Below are positions 51,203-60,600 of a stretch of 64,000 bases of DNA, one piece after another. Location: contig NZ_JBATUX010000021.1 in NCBI RefSeq assembly GCF_049671445.1, positions 1 through 64,000 of the forward strand, given 5' to 3'. Origin of the DNA: Paenisporosarcina sp049671445 (GTDB lineage Bacteria; Bacillota; Bacilli; Bacillales_A; Planococcaceae). How positions within the stretch are numbered: the stretch's first letter is position 1; each line of letters begins with the position of its first letter. The notes beneath the pieces were generated by a model. The model saw only the letters and a program-made list of their open reading frames with translations. It was not told the origin of the DNA and searched no databases. The position numbers and the translations under genes were made by a program.

Positions 51203-51781
51203 CTATTCAGCTACGTCTCCAATGAAATAAACGCTTGTGACACGCCATTCTCCATCTTCCTTAGCAAACACCGTCACTTGTCGACCTGTTCGATCAAGTT
51301 CTGCTCCTGTTGACTCTTGTTTTAGCGATATAGCAAGTGAGGCGAAAACTTGTGCTTGATTTTTATTGTATTTAATTACGGTTACATCTTTAGCAGTTCG
51401 ATTAACTTCATATTGCTCAAAGGTTTCTTTAACAGTCACTTCTTCTTCCTGGTAATCAAACCCTTCAGGCTCAGTAGCGATTACAGACATATACTTCTCA
51501 CTATCTTCTTCATTGAAAGAAGTAATATAGGTATCAAAAGTTTCAAGCAATTCCTTTTTCTCAGCAGCTGGTATGTTTTGAGCTTCTTCAATATTTGAAC
51601 CAACCATTTCAAAACCAACTTCATCATCAGCTTGATCTTTTACGCTGTGCTCTAAAGGACTATTTTCCCCAGACGATTCACCATCAGATACTGAACCTGC
51701 ACCTTCGCGATTTTCTTCGCTCGAACAAGCCGAAAGAAAAATCGAAAGGATAACAAGTAATACTATATATTTAAATTTCAT
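51203..51781 (-). CDS. Lipoprotein with C-terminal NTF2/SnoaL-like region
   Basis: A 192-residue exported lipoprotein. Signal peptide with lipobox LSAC (Cys about 19), a Ser/Glu/Gly-rich linker to about residue 75, and a globular C-terminal domain from EAQNIPAAEKKELLETFDTYITSFNEED to the end. Its alternating strands and the final EDGEWRVTSVYFIG look like the DUF4440/SnoaL fold, which usually binds a ligand or serves as a scaffold. ATG at 51781 follows GGAGGGACG; upstream frame lacks a site. Function is unknown. Confidence 0.72.
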   Translation of the reverse strand: MKFKYIVLLVILSIFLSACSSEENREGAGSVSDGESSGENSPLEHSVKDQADDEVGFEMVGSNIEEAQNIPAAEKKELLETFDTYITSFNEEDSEKYMSVIATEPEGFDYQEEEVTVKETFEQYEVNRTAKDVTVIKYNKNQAQVFASLAISLKQESTGAELDRTGRQVTVFAKEDGEWRVTSVYFIGDVAE

Positions 51782-51990
51782 TAAGTTCGTCCCTCCTACT
51801 TCGGCTATTTTGACATAAAACTTAATTCCTGACAATAATTATAGCCTTCAATACTAAAGACGTTAGACCACTTGTGAAAGTTTCGTGTAAAAGAAATGAT
51901 CTGTCAAAGGAACGAAATGATCTGCCATTTGAGGAATGAGGTTATTAGTTTGGCGAAACAACTTTAGAAATTGTGTCATTGATTAGGTGG

Positions 51991-52262
51991 GGTTGGCGGC
52001 ATTTTGTGCAACCTGGAACGTCACTTCGTCAACCTGGAGCAATTTAAAGAGTTAGTAGATGATGAGACTACTCCATATTTAGTTAGCTGACGCATTTTGT
52101 ACAACCTGGAGAGTCACTTCGTCAACCTGGAGAGCTACTTCGTCAACCTGGAGCAATTTAAAGAGTTAGTAGATGATGAGACTACTACGAATTGAGTTAG
52201 TTGACGCATTTTGTACAACCTGGAGCGTCACTTCGTCAACCTGGGACATGACTCCATCAACC
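51991..52262 (-). repeat. Family B repeat array (B2), left of the NERD gene
   Basis: On the minus strand, 21-bp units with core CCAGGTTGACGAAGTG, grouped in short runs. Runs are separated by a conserved spacer of about 75 bases that contains the reverse complements of GTAGATGATGAGACTAC and ATTTTGTACAACC. The spacer appears twice in full (about 52045-52115 and 52155-52220). Orientation is the same as array B3 at 53340-53620. Bases 51782-51990 and 52263-52370 hold nothing recognisable. Confidence 0.85.
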
Positions 52263-52370
52263 AAGATCATCAATTTCTCATATTGTATTTCAATCTAAAA
52301 ATGTTCTTTTGAATTTGCTTAAATATATATAAAAATGATATTTTGATAATAACCCCAAAAATTAAAAGGA

Positions 52371-53333
52371 GTGATTTTTATAGACGAAACTCGGGAAATA
52401 CCTCATTCACTTATTGTTTACCAAAGGCTACTTCAACGTGTACCGATTGGTCATCCGCTTTACTTAGAAATAGAGACTAGAATTAATAGAATTCGAGCAG
52501 GATTTAACGGAGAAACTTATGTAGATCATTTTTTAAAGAATATAGAATTTCCATGCGATTATATCATTTTTAAAGATATAAATTTAAAGACTTCCCCAAG
52601 GTCAAAGACTCAAATAGATACTTTAATTATCACCTCTAAATTTATATGCATCTTAGAAATAAAAGCGATTAAAGGTAAAATAGCATTTCAGCAAAACCCA
52701 GCTCAGCTAATACGTGAAGTAGATGGAATTCATACTCCTCTTAAGTGTCCTGAAGAACAGTTGAAACGGCATGAAAGAAAGCTCGCGTTTTGGATGAAAT
52801 CAAATAATATTGATTTACCTATTAGAAGTTTCATTGTACTTGCATTTTCAAAAACACTTGTAAGCTTGCCCCCAAAATACTCAAAAATTATAATGGGCTG
52901 TGATATAAGCTCCTATATCGAGGATTTATTTGAATTACCGAATATTATATCTCAAACCCCATTTACCCAACTGGTTAAAAAAGTGAGACAAGCTCAAACA
53001 AGCTTTTCCCCCATCCCACTAGTAAATATAATCCCAATTGAAGATTCCATTATAAAAAAAGGTCTTATATGTCCCAAATGCTCGCGAAATATTGGGAATC
53101 TGTACAAATGCCCAACTTGTAAAATATCTAGAAGAGTGATAATTGCTAATGCTATTGAAGATTGGTTTTATTTGATGAAGAATACAATAACGAATAATGA
53201 ATGTATAAATTTTCTCGGGTTAAAAGATAAGACATCTGCAGCACACATTTTAAGCAGGTCAAAACTGTTTCCAAAAAACAACGGACGTTATAGGTACTAT
53301 CAATTAACTGATGATGAGACTCCTTCGACTTGA
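52371..53333 (+). CDS. NERD-domain protein with C-terminal zinc ribbon, inserted between repeat arrays
   Basis: A 320-residue protein. The NERD nuclease-related domain spans about 45-165: the motif AGFNGETYVD begins it, QIDTLIITSKFICILEIKA supplies the D and E-x-K core shared with restriction-type nucleases. A zinc ribbon CPKCSRNIGNLYKCPTCK follows at about 240-257. The start is uncertain: GTG at 52371 overlaps AAAGGAG, so an ATT or ATA a few codons later may be used. The last codons DDETPST and stop coincide with the repeat spacer found in the flanking arrays. AT-rich; likely acquired. Function unknown, plausibly DNA-related. Confidence 0.78.
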   Translation: MIFIDETREIPHSLIVYQRLLQRVPIGHPLYLEIETRINRIRAGFNGETYVDHFLKNIEFPCDYIIFKDINLKTSPRSKTQIDTLIITSKFICILEIKAIKGKIAFQQNPAQLIREVDGIHTPLKCPEEQLKRHERKLAFWMKSNNIDLPIRSFIVLAFSKTLVSLPPKYSKIIMGCDISSYIEDLFELPNIISQTPFTQLVKKVRQAQTSFSPIPLVNIIPIEDSIIKKGLICPKCSRNIGNLYKCPTCKISRRVIIANAIEDWFYLMKNTITNNECINFLGLKDKTSAAHILSRSKLFPKNNGRYRYYQLTDDETPST

Positions 53334-53339
53334 GTAAAT

Positions 53340-53620
53340 TGGCGGCATTTCGTCAACCTACGGAGCTTCTCCGTTAACCTGGAACAATTTGAAGAGTTCA
53401 GTAGATGATGAAACTACTCCGAATTGAGTTAGTTGACGTATTTTGTACAACCTGGAGCGCCACTTCGTCAACCTGGAGCGCTACTTCGTCAACCTGGAAC
53501 GCCACTTCGTCAACCTGGAGCAATTTGAAGAGTCAGTAGATGATGAGACTCCTCCGACTTGAGTGAGTTGGCGGCATTTTGTACAACCTGGTGAGCTACT
53601 TCGTCAACCTGGAGCAACTC
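53340..53620 (-). repeat. Family B repeat array (B3), right of the NERD gene
   Basis: Same units and spacers as B2, in the same orientation. A full spacer copy reads GATGATGAGACTCC then TCCGACTTGAGTGAGTTG, then GGCGGCATTTTGTACAACC. The first copy merges into the 3' end of the NERD coding sequence. It ends just before the degU terminator. Confidence 0.85.
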
Positions 53621-53632
53621 ATACTCACAAAA

Positions 53633-53663
53633 ATACCCTCACAAGCAAAAGCTTGTGAGGGTT
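53633..53663 (-). terminator. Terminator of degSU
   Basis: AACCCTCACAAGC paired across four bases, then TATTTTTG on the minus strand. Confidence 0.85.
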
Positions 53664-53679
53664 AATCGTAATATTTGTA

Positions 53680-54354
53680 TTAACGTACTTCAACCCAACC
53701 ATTTTTAATAGCTGTAACTACGGCTTGTGTACGGTCATTTACATTCATTTTTTGAAGAATGCTAGATACGTGGTTTTTTACTGTTTTTTCAGAGATAAAC
53801 AACGTTTCACCAATCATGCGGTTACTTTGTCCATCAGTTAATAACTGTAAAACTTCACATTCGCGTTTTGTTAATAAGTGGAAAGGACGACGAATTTCTG
53901 ATTGATGGAAAGTTCCTTTGTTTTCGCGCTCACTTAAACGACGGAATTCCGACACTAAATTACGTGTCACTTTTGGATGTAAATAAGATCCACCAGCAGC
54001 AACAACTTTAATAGCTTGGATGATTGCGTCTGCATCCATTTCTTTTAACATATAGCCAAGTGCTCCTGTTTTCAAAGCGTGCATGACATACGATTCATCG
54101 TCATGAATAGACAACATGATAACTTTGGCTTCTGGATATTTCGCCATCAGTTCACCAGTTGCTTCAACACCATTTTTACGTGGCATATTGATATCCATCA
54201 AGATTACTTCAGGTACGTATTGTTCATATAAACTTAATGCATCGCTTCCGTCATCGCCTTCAGCTATTACATCAAATGAATCTTCGAAATCTAATATTCT
54301 TTTAACACCTTCACGGAATAATTGGTGGTCGTCAATGATTACAATTTTCGTCAT
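53680..54354 (-). CDS. degU: DegU: response regulator of the DegS-DegU system
   Basis: A 224-residue NarL-type regulator. The receiver domain (about 1-120) has the phospho-acceptor Asp54 in EVILMDINMP and Lys in VLKEMD. The LuxR-type helix-turn-helix (about 155-224) has LTKRECEVLQLLTDGQSNRMIGETLFISEKTVKNH. DegU controls exoenzymes, motility and competence. The ATG at 54354 has AGGAGG nine bases upstream; the ATG two codons earlier is too close. It overlaps or abuts degS (ends at 54386), the same order as in B. subtilis. Confidence 0.96.
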   Translation of the reverse strand: MTKIVIIDDHQLFREGVKRILDFEDSFDVIAEGDDGSDALSLYEQYVPEVILMDINMPRKNGVEATGELMAKYPEAKVIMLSIHDDESYVMHALKTGALGYMLKEMDADAIIQAIKVVAAGGSYLHPKVTRNLVSEFRRLSERENKGTFHQSEIRRPFHLLTKRECEVLQLLTDGQSNRMIGETLFISEKTVKNHVSSILQKMNVNDRTQAVVTAIKNGWVEVR

Positions 54355-54385
54355 CGTCATTTTCCTCCTAGTATATAAGACAAGC

Positions 54386-55540
54386 TTATTTCTGTTGTTC
54401 CTCAATTAAGGGAATTTGAAACTTCATAGTCGTTCCTTTACCGATAGAGGATTTAACAATCATTTCACCCTTCAATAAATCGACCCGTTCTTGCATCCCA
54501 ATCATACCGAAAGATTTATCTCGAACTAAACGTTTATCAAATCCTGTCCCATTATCTTTTACAGTGACAGTTACCAATTCAGGAGTCCATTCAACATCCA
54601 CCCATATGTTTTGAGATTTACCATGTTTCGTCGCATTCGTTACAGATTCTTGAATTAAACGGAAAATAGCAACTTCAAAATTGGTTAAGAGTCTTCGTTG
54701 AGCTCCATGTGAACGGAAATATATTTGGCAACCCGTATTATATTCTTCGATAGTCATTAAGTATTTTTTGAGGGTAGGCACTAATCCTAAGTCGTCTAAT
54801 GCCATGGGTCTTAAATCGTAAATAATTCGGCGCACTTCTGATAGTGCATTACGAACCATTAGTTTTAAACTAGATATTTCAAGTAATGCCTTATCTACAC
54901 CCTTTTCCCGATATGTTCGTTCAATTAAATCTGAACGCACTAACACATTAGCCATCATTTGAGCTGGGCCATCGTGTATTTCTCGAGATAAACGTTTGCG
55001 TTCTTCTTCTTGTGCTTCAATAATTTTCATGCTGAAATCTTGCTTTAACTTCGCTGTTTCTAGAGCTTGTCCCACATTTTTCAAATCGGATGTTAGATAG
55101 TTAGTTACTACATTCGCTTGCGTAACGAGTTGGTCCGCATGCAAAATTGCATCGTTCAAATCATTTAAACGACGTACTAAATCATCTCGACGTTCCTGCA
55201 ATTGGCGATCTTCAGTTCGATTAATCGAAAGTTTAATTTGCAAATCGTTAGCGTGTTCATAAGCTTCCCGCACCTGCTCTTCTGTGAACGTGTTAAAATG
55301 CTTAGAGACATCTCCTAAACGTTTTCGGGATAACCGAGTCTCTTCAATAAGCAAATCACCTTCAATAAAAACATCTGCTAACTTCGAGTGAACAATTTCC
55401 AATTCTTTTTGCATTTGAATTAAGCTATGTCGATTTTGTTCACTTATAATGAAGATATCATTTTTAGAACGGTTCATTGTTTCAACCATTTGACTAAATA
55501 TATAATCAAGTGAATTGATATCTACCTTTTTACCAGACAT
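54386..55540 (-). CDS. degS: DegS: cytosolic sensor histidine kinase
   Basis: A 384-residue kinase without membrane helices. It has a long coiled-coil sensor region (about 20-175), the HisKA_3 dimerisation helix with His189 in SREIHDGPAQMMANVLVRSDLIE, and an HATPase domain (about 280-384) with N-box ESVTNATKHGKS and G-box DNGTGFD. His189 matches the DegS phospho-acceptor position. It phosphorylates DegU. It is divergent from the YigZ-like gene; the shared 178-base region is AT-rich. Confidence 0.96.
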   Translation of the reverse strand: MSGKKVDINSLDYIFSQMVETMNRSKNDIFIISEQNRHSLIQMQKELEIVHSKLADVFIEGDLLIEETRLSRKRLGDVSKHFNTFTEEQVREAYEHANDLQIKLSINRTEDRQLQERRDDLVRRLNDLNDAILHADQLVTQANVVTNYLTSDLKNVGQALETAKLKQDFSMKIIEAQEEERKRLSREIHDGPAQMMANVLVRSDLIERTYREKGVDKALLEISSLKLMVRNALSEVRRIIYDLRPMALDDLGLVPTLKKYLMTIEEYNTGCQIYFRSHGAQRRLLTNFEVAIFRLIQESVTNATKHGKSQNIWVDVEWTPELVTVTVKDNGTGFDKRLVRDKSFGMIGMQERVDLLKGEMIVKSSIGKGTTMKFQIPLIEEQQK

Positions 55541-55718
55541 CAGGTATTCTCCTTTTCGAGCAACATTCTGATGAATGACGTTGCATTCATTTCACTCTCT
55601 ATTACTTATACGTCATATATGCCAATTATCCTGCAATGACTGCATTTATTATATCACTATATACACAATTTAATATTAAAATTGCGTGACAACTAGATTT
55701 CAAAAGGAGTGTTAAATT

Positions 55719-56351
55719 TTGAGAAAAGATTACCTAACAGTTAAAGGATTCGGCGAATCAGAAATAATTATTCAAAAATCGCGCTTCCTTACCTATATAA
55801 ACCGTGTAGAGTCAGAACAACAAGCTCAAGCCTTTATCGAAGAAATAAAAGCAAAACATAAATCAGCCAACCATAATTGTTCAGCCTATTTAATTGGAGA
55901 ACATGATTCCATACAAAAAGCGAATGATGATGGTGAACCGAGTGGAACTGCTGGTTTTCCAATGCTTGAAGTATTAAAAAAGCAAGGTTTAAAAGACACT
56001 GTTGTCGTCGTAACCAGATATTTTGGCGGTATTAAATTAGGTGGTGGTGGCTTAATCCGAGCTTACGGGAAAGCAACCACAGAAGGCTTAATGGCCGCAC
56101 AGATTGTAGAGAGACGTCTTCACCACTTAATGAAAGTATCTGTCGATTATACGTGGTTAGGAAAAGTCGAAAACGAAATAAGGACTTCAGCGTATCCGCT
56201 TGATCGCATTGATTATGCAGAAGCTGTCGAATTATTTCTATATGTGCCTATTAATATGGAAGAAACTTTTAATGACTGGATTGCAGAAATGACGAATGGC
56301 CAAGCGATTGTGGTACCTCAAACACAAGATTTCATCGAATTTGACACATGA
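55719..56351 (+). CDS. yvyE: YigZ/YvyE family (IMPACT N-terminal domain) protein
   Basis: A 210-residue UPF0029/IMPACT-family protein. The signature DDGEPSGTAGFPMLEVLKKQ, with TRYFGGIKLGGGGLIRAYGKA after it, is intact, and the second half has a DUF1949 ferredoxin-like fold. The biochemical role is unknown; relatives bind nucleic acid or ribosome-linked factors. The start is TTG at 55719, AAAGGAG nine bases upstream. It lies next to degS and an LCP ligase, as in B. subtilis. Confidence 0.92.
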   Translation: MRKDYLTVKGFGESEIIIQKSRFLTYINRVESEQQAQAFIEEIKAKHKSANHNCSAYLIGEHDSIQKANDDGEPSGTAGFPMLEVLKKQGLKDTVVVVTRYFGGIKLGGGGLIRAYGKATTEGLMAAQIVERRLHHLMKVSVDYTWLGKVENEIRTSAYPLDRIDYAEAVELFLYVPINMEETFNDWIAEMTNGQAIVVPQTQDFIEFDT

Positions 56352-56369
56352 ATGTAATAATCTTTTCCT

Positions 56370-56398
56370 TTTACGATTTGGGGAAAGCATTGTATAAT
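56370..56398 (+). promoter_or_regulatory. Candidate sigma-A promoter of the LCP gene
   Basis: TTTACG (56370-56375), 17 bases, TATAAT (56393-56398), 86 bases before the start codon. Confidence 0.6.
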
Positions 56399-56483
56399 GA
56401 GGAGTGCTGTAGTTCTTTGAAAATCTATTTTCATAGCTCAGTATTGAATGTGTAGGGTCATTCCTGCTTAAAGGAGAATCCAA

Positions 56484-57593
56484 ATGAATCGTAGACAGTT
56501 TAGAACAACTCGAGATTATTCAACAAATAATCCACCGAAAAAATCAAAAAACAAATCATTAATTTTAAAAATCTCACTTTTATTCATAGCATCAATTCTT
56601 ATATCTGTAACTGCTTATGGCATATTCTTAATGAAAAAAGCAGAAAGTGCAGCTGATCGCTCTTTAGAAATCACAGAGCGAGAGAAATCCAGTCTTCGTG
56701 ATGAAAAAGTTGAACCTTTAGAAGATAATATTTCCATTCTATTCATGGGTGTTGATGACAGTTCAGAACGTGACCAAGGAGCGAATACTCGATCGGATGC
56801 TTTAATTGTTGCTACATTAAATAATGAAAGTAAAACTATAAAAATGTTAAGTATTCCTAGAGATTCTTATGTGTATATTCCTGAAGTTGGATACAAGGAT
56901 AAAATTAATCATGCATATGCTTATGGTGAAACAGAAGCCACACTGGATACAGTGGAAACTCTTCTTGATATACCGATTGATTATTATGTGAAAATGAACT
57001 TTGATGCTTTCATTGATATCGTCGATTCTCTTGGAGGAATTGAAGCCGATGTTCCTTACACTTTAATGGAACTTGATTCGGAAGATAACAGAACGATTAA
57101 TCTTCAACCCGGTTATCAAACATTAAACGGTGCTGAAGCTTTAGCCCTTGCTCGAACTCGAAAACAAGATAATGATATCGAACGAGGTAAACGTCAACAA
57201 CAAATATTGGAAGCAATCATGGAAAAAACAGTTTCAGCCTCTTCCTTTACTAAGTACGGAGATTTAATCGATGCGGTTGGAGATAATATGAAAACCAACA
57301 TGACCTTTACAGAAATGAAATCGATGTTCGAATATGGTAAAGACGGAATGCCTTCCATAGAAAAACTGAATTTGTTAGGTTATGACGATCAAAGTACGGG
57401 TGTTTATTACTATCAATTAGATGAACCAAACCTTTTAGAAATTAAAGCGAAAATGCAAAGCCATTTAGATTATCAACATAATGCATCTGAGTTCACCTCA
57501 GGAGAAGATGCCTCTATTAATTCTTCAGAATCAGATGGAAGTCATAGTCATAATGAGGAATATGATCAAAATGACACAAGTAACCAGCCTTAA
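56484..57593 (+). CDS. LytR-CpsA-Psr (LCP) family cell-wall glycopolymer ligase
   Basis: A 369-residue membrane-anchored protein. Basic N terminus, helix (about 29-50), LCP catalytic domain (about 84-250) with NISILFMGVDD, the Arg pair around ANTRSDALIVATL and SIPRDSYVYIP, and NFDAFIDIVDSLGGI. The C terminus (from about 335) is a Ser/Asp/Glu/His-rich tail. LCP enzymes transfer teichoic acids or other glycopolymers from lipid carriers to peptidoglycan. Location beside yvyE/degS matches the lytR/tagU region of B. subtilis, but which paralogue it is cannot be told. ATG with AAAGGAG upstream. Confidence 0.92.
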   Translation: MNRRQFRTTRDYSTNNPPKKSKNKSLILKISLLFIASILISVTAYGIFLMKKAESAADRSLEITEREKSSLRDEKVEPLEDNISILFMGVDDSSERDQGANTRSDALIVATLNNESKTIKMLSIPRDSYVYIPEVGYKDKINHAYAYGETEATLDTVETLLDIPIDYYVKMNFDAFIDIVDSLGGIEADVPYTLMELDSEDNRTINLQPGYQTLNGAEALALARTRKQDNDIERGKRQQQILEAIMEKTVSASSFTKYGDLIDAVGDNMKTNMTFTEMKSMFEYGKDGMPSIEKLNLLGYDDQSTGVYYYQLDEPNLLEIKAKMQSHLDYQHNASEFTSGEDASINSSESDGSHSHNEEYDQNDTSNQP

Positions 57594-57608
57594 TCGGCTG
57601 GTTTTTTT
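57581..57608 (+). terminator. Terminator of the LCP gene
   Basis: ACCAGCC-TTAATC-GGCTGGT, then seven T. The stem begins inside the last codons of the gene. Confidence 0.9.
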
Positions 57609-57615
57609 GTACAAA

Positions 57616-57652
57616 AAAACTCCACATTCATCACTGAATGTGGAGTTTAGAA
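57616..57652 (-). terminator. Terminator of the subtilase gene
   Basis: AAACTCCACATTCA paired across four bases, followed by TTTTTTTG on the minus strand. It lies next to, and points against, the LCP terminator (tail-to-tail genes). Confidence 0.88.
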
Positions 57653-57658
57653 GTTAGA

Positions 57659-60600
57659 TTAATTCCCTAGATATTTATCAAGTTCAGCCAAGATGCTATT
57701 AGGTACTGCTTTCTCTCCACCTAATACATCAACGTATTCAACACCCAAGTCTTGTAAATGTTCACCAAGTTCTGGTGAAACTTTTTTACCAACGATATAA
57801 ACACCGCTGCCATCTTTAGCTGCTAATACTCCACCAGCTAAAGCATCTGCGAAGTTCGTACCAGTTGAAACATAAACGCTCTTCGTGTCATCTGCAAAGA
57901 ACTTAGAAACAGCAACTGAAGTTGCATAACGGTCTTTTCCTGAGATACGGTGAGCTTTAGGTAACGCTTTGAATACACTATCATTTATAGCTCCAATACC
58001 ACCGATAACGTAAGACATCTCTACGCTAGCTTTAGCTAAAGCATCTTTTGTAGCAGCTGGTAAAGCTTTATCACGAGTTAATAGGATTGGCATTCCTTGC
58101 TCAGCCGCATAGCTTGAAACTGACAATGCATCCGGGAAGTTTAAGCCACTTGCTATTACAGCAGTATCGAATTTACCGAATTTGCTAGCAATTTTCGCTG
58201 CAGTTTCATAACGGTCTTTTCCTGAAATACGCTCAACTTTAATTCCAGATTGAGTTAGTTTAGCTACAACTTCTTTAGAAATTGCACCTTCTCCACCAAG
58301 AACAACCACTTTAGAAGCACCTAAGCGCTTGATTTCATCATAAGTAAATGCAGGTAGTGAAGTTGATTTAGATAACAACAATGGTCCACCTAAGTGATGA
58401 GCTAATGGAACACCAGCTAATGCGTCAGCGTATTGATCGCCACGAGCAAGAACTACTGTTTCTGCAGAATCCCATCCTTCTTTACTTACTTTCACCGCTG
58501 TTTCATATCGATCTGCTCCTGAAATACGTTCAGCACGTAACTCTGATGCAGAGCGTTCAACTTTAACTTCTTTCGTAACTTTATTTCCTGCAGCATCTTC
58601 AACAACTACATTGAATGTATTTACACCTTTAGCTAAATCAACAGATACTGCTACTTTTTCATCCGTAGGTGTAAGGAATTTCGTTTCATCAATGAATTCA
58701 CGATTAAAGACAACATCTCCATCCACAGTTACTTTAGCAGCGTTAAAGTTATCTTTAACAAATACATTGAAATCTAATTTCGTAACATCATTATTTACTA
58801 CCGATGGAGCGTCATGACCAACAGTTGGTGCTGTAGAGTCAACATAGATAGGACGAGCTATTTCAAATGCGTTGCCATTTACATCTACTGCTTTGATCTT
58901 AATGTTTTTGTATCCATCAGTAGTAAAGGCTACAGTTGTTTCGAAATTGTAAACTTTTTTCACTGCGTCATAAGTAAACGCAACATCTTTTCCTTCAACA
59001 GTTAGAGAAGCAAGAGCTTCATCCTGCACAGTACCTTTTACTAATACATTTTTTGTATTGTAAAGACCTAATGCAGAAGGTGTCGCATCGCCTAGGAAAA
59101 TAATAGGCAAGTTATCATCGCCAATTACGTTTCCTTCATAACCAACATTGTATGCGTGATCGACAGGTACTACATCAATAGATTTTACATCTTTTGCTTC
59201 ATAACCATAGTCACCTAAGTTAACTTCTGTTTTAGATGCATCTAGATACGTTTTGCCAGTTACATCTACACCATTGATGTAAAGTGCATAGAATGCAGTA
59301 CCGACACCTTCATCAGCAAATTTGAAATTAGCTAGGTTTGTTCCAGCGTTATATGAAATTTCTGCAGTTGGAGCAACTGTATCTACATAAACTGGTAGTT
59401 TAGTTGACTGCCATTCAGCATTTTCATAGTCCACTTTAGCTTTAAGCTCATAATGGTATAAACCATCTGCAACTGTTTCATTTTTAACTTTACCATCCCA
59501 AATACGAGACTCTTTGTAAGAGTACCAGCTACCATTTCCGGCATTGTAGTAGTTTTTACGAACATCTTGTTCTTTATTAACTGAACGTAATTGATTCGTA
59601 CCAGTGCTATCTAATACATTTGTTTCAAATTCTTTTGCGTTACGTAGTAAAGATGGCAATGCAAGAACATCTTCCAAAATTCCATCGTTATTTGGAGACA
59701 TTACATATACTTGTTTCCCATCCACTTCAATTGTATCTTGGAAATAGTTACCTTTATCAGTTAACATATTAGAGAATTTATTTAAATCGAATAGGTATTG
59801 ATAGAACTTATCGTCACCTTCAAAATCGTCTACGATCGCAGGACGGTCCCACTCACCATAGAAGCCGATATATGGAACAACTAAATCAGGGTTTGTTACA
59901 TCTTTACTGTTGAATTTCAAGAAACCTTCAACAAATACGTCTTGTTCGATTGCTTTGAAAATGTCTTCACCATCATTGTTAAGTCCTGGAACTTTAGCGT
60001 CTGTTAAATCGATTGTAACCGTAACATCCACTTTCCCATTTGCAGGAACTGTAACTGTTTCTGGTGCAGATACTTTCACGTCTTTTAAGTCACCAGACTG
60101 TAATTGGTTATAGACAGTTTCGCCATACTCTTCGAATCTATCAGCAAGTACTGAAGTGTCTACATCATACTCAACAGCTTTATCTGTTAAGTTTTCAGCT
60201 GTAACTGTCATAGAGAATGTTTTGCTTTGGAAATCTTTAACGTTTACTTTTGCTTCTCCAGTAGTTTTATCCGTTACGACAACTGGTGTATTAACAGCAG
60301 CAAACAATTGCATCATACCTGCACCTTGACGTCGAGGAGAAACTTCTTTGCCGTCTAAACCTGTTGTAATATCAGCAGTGTTCATTAATAACTTTTTAGC
60401 CAAACGTGTACGTTGATCAGCTGTATAACCGTCAAAACGCGCATCACCTTTAAGGTATTGTTGAATTAACGCTGCTCCACCTGCAACGTGTGGCGCCGCC
60501 ATTGACGTACCGCTCATAACCGTATATTTATCGTCATTTACTGTTGAGTAAATATTTCCACCTGGAGCTGAAAGTTCTGGTTTGAACTCTAAGTCTGGTG

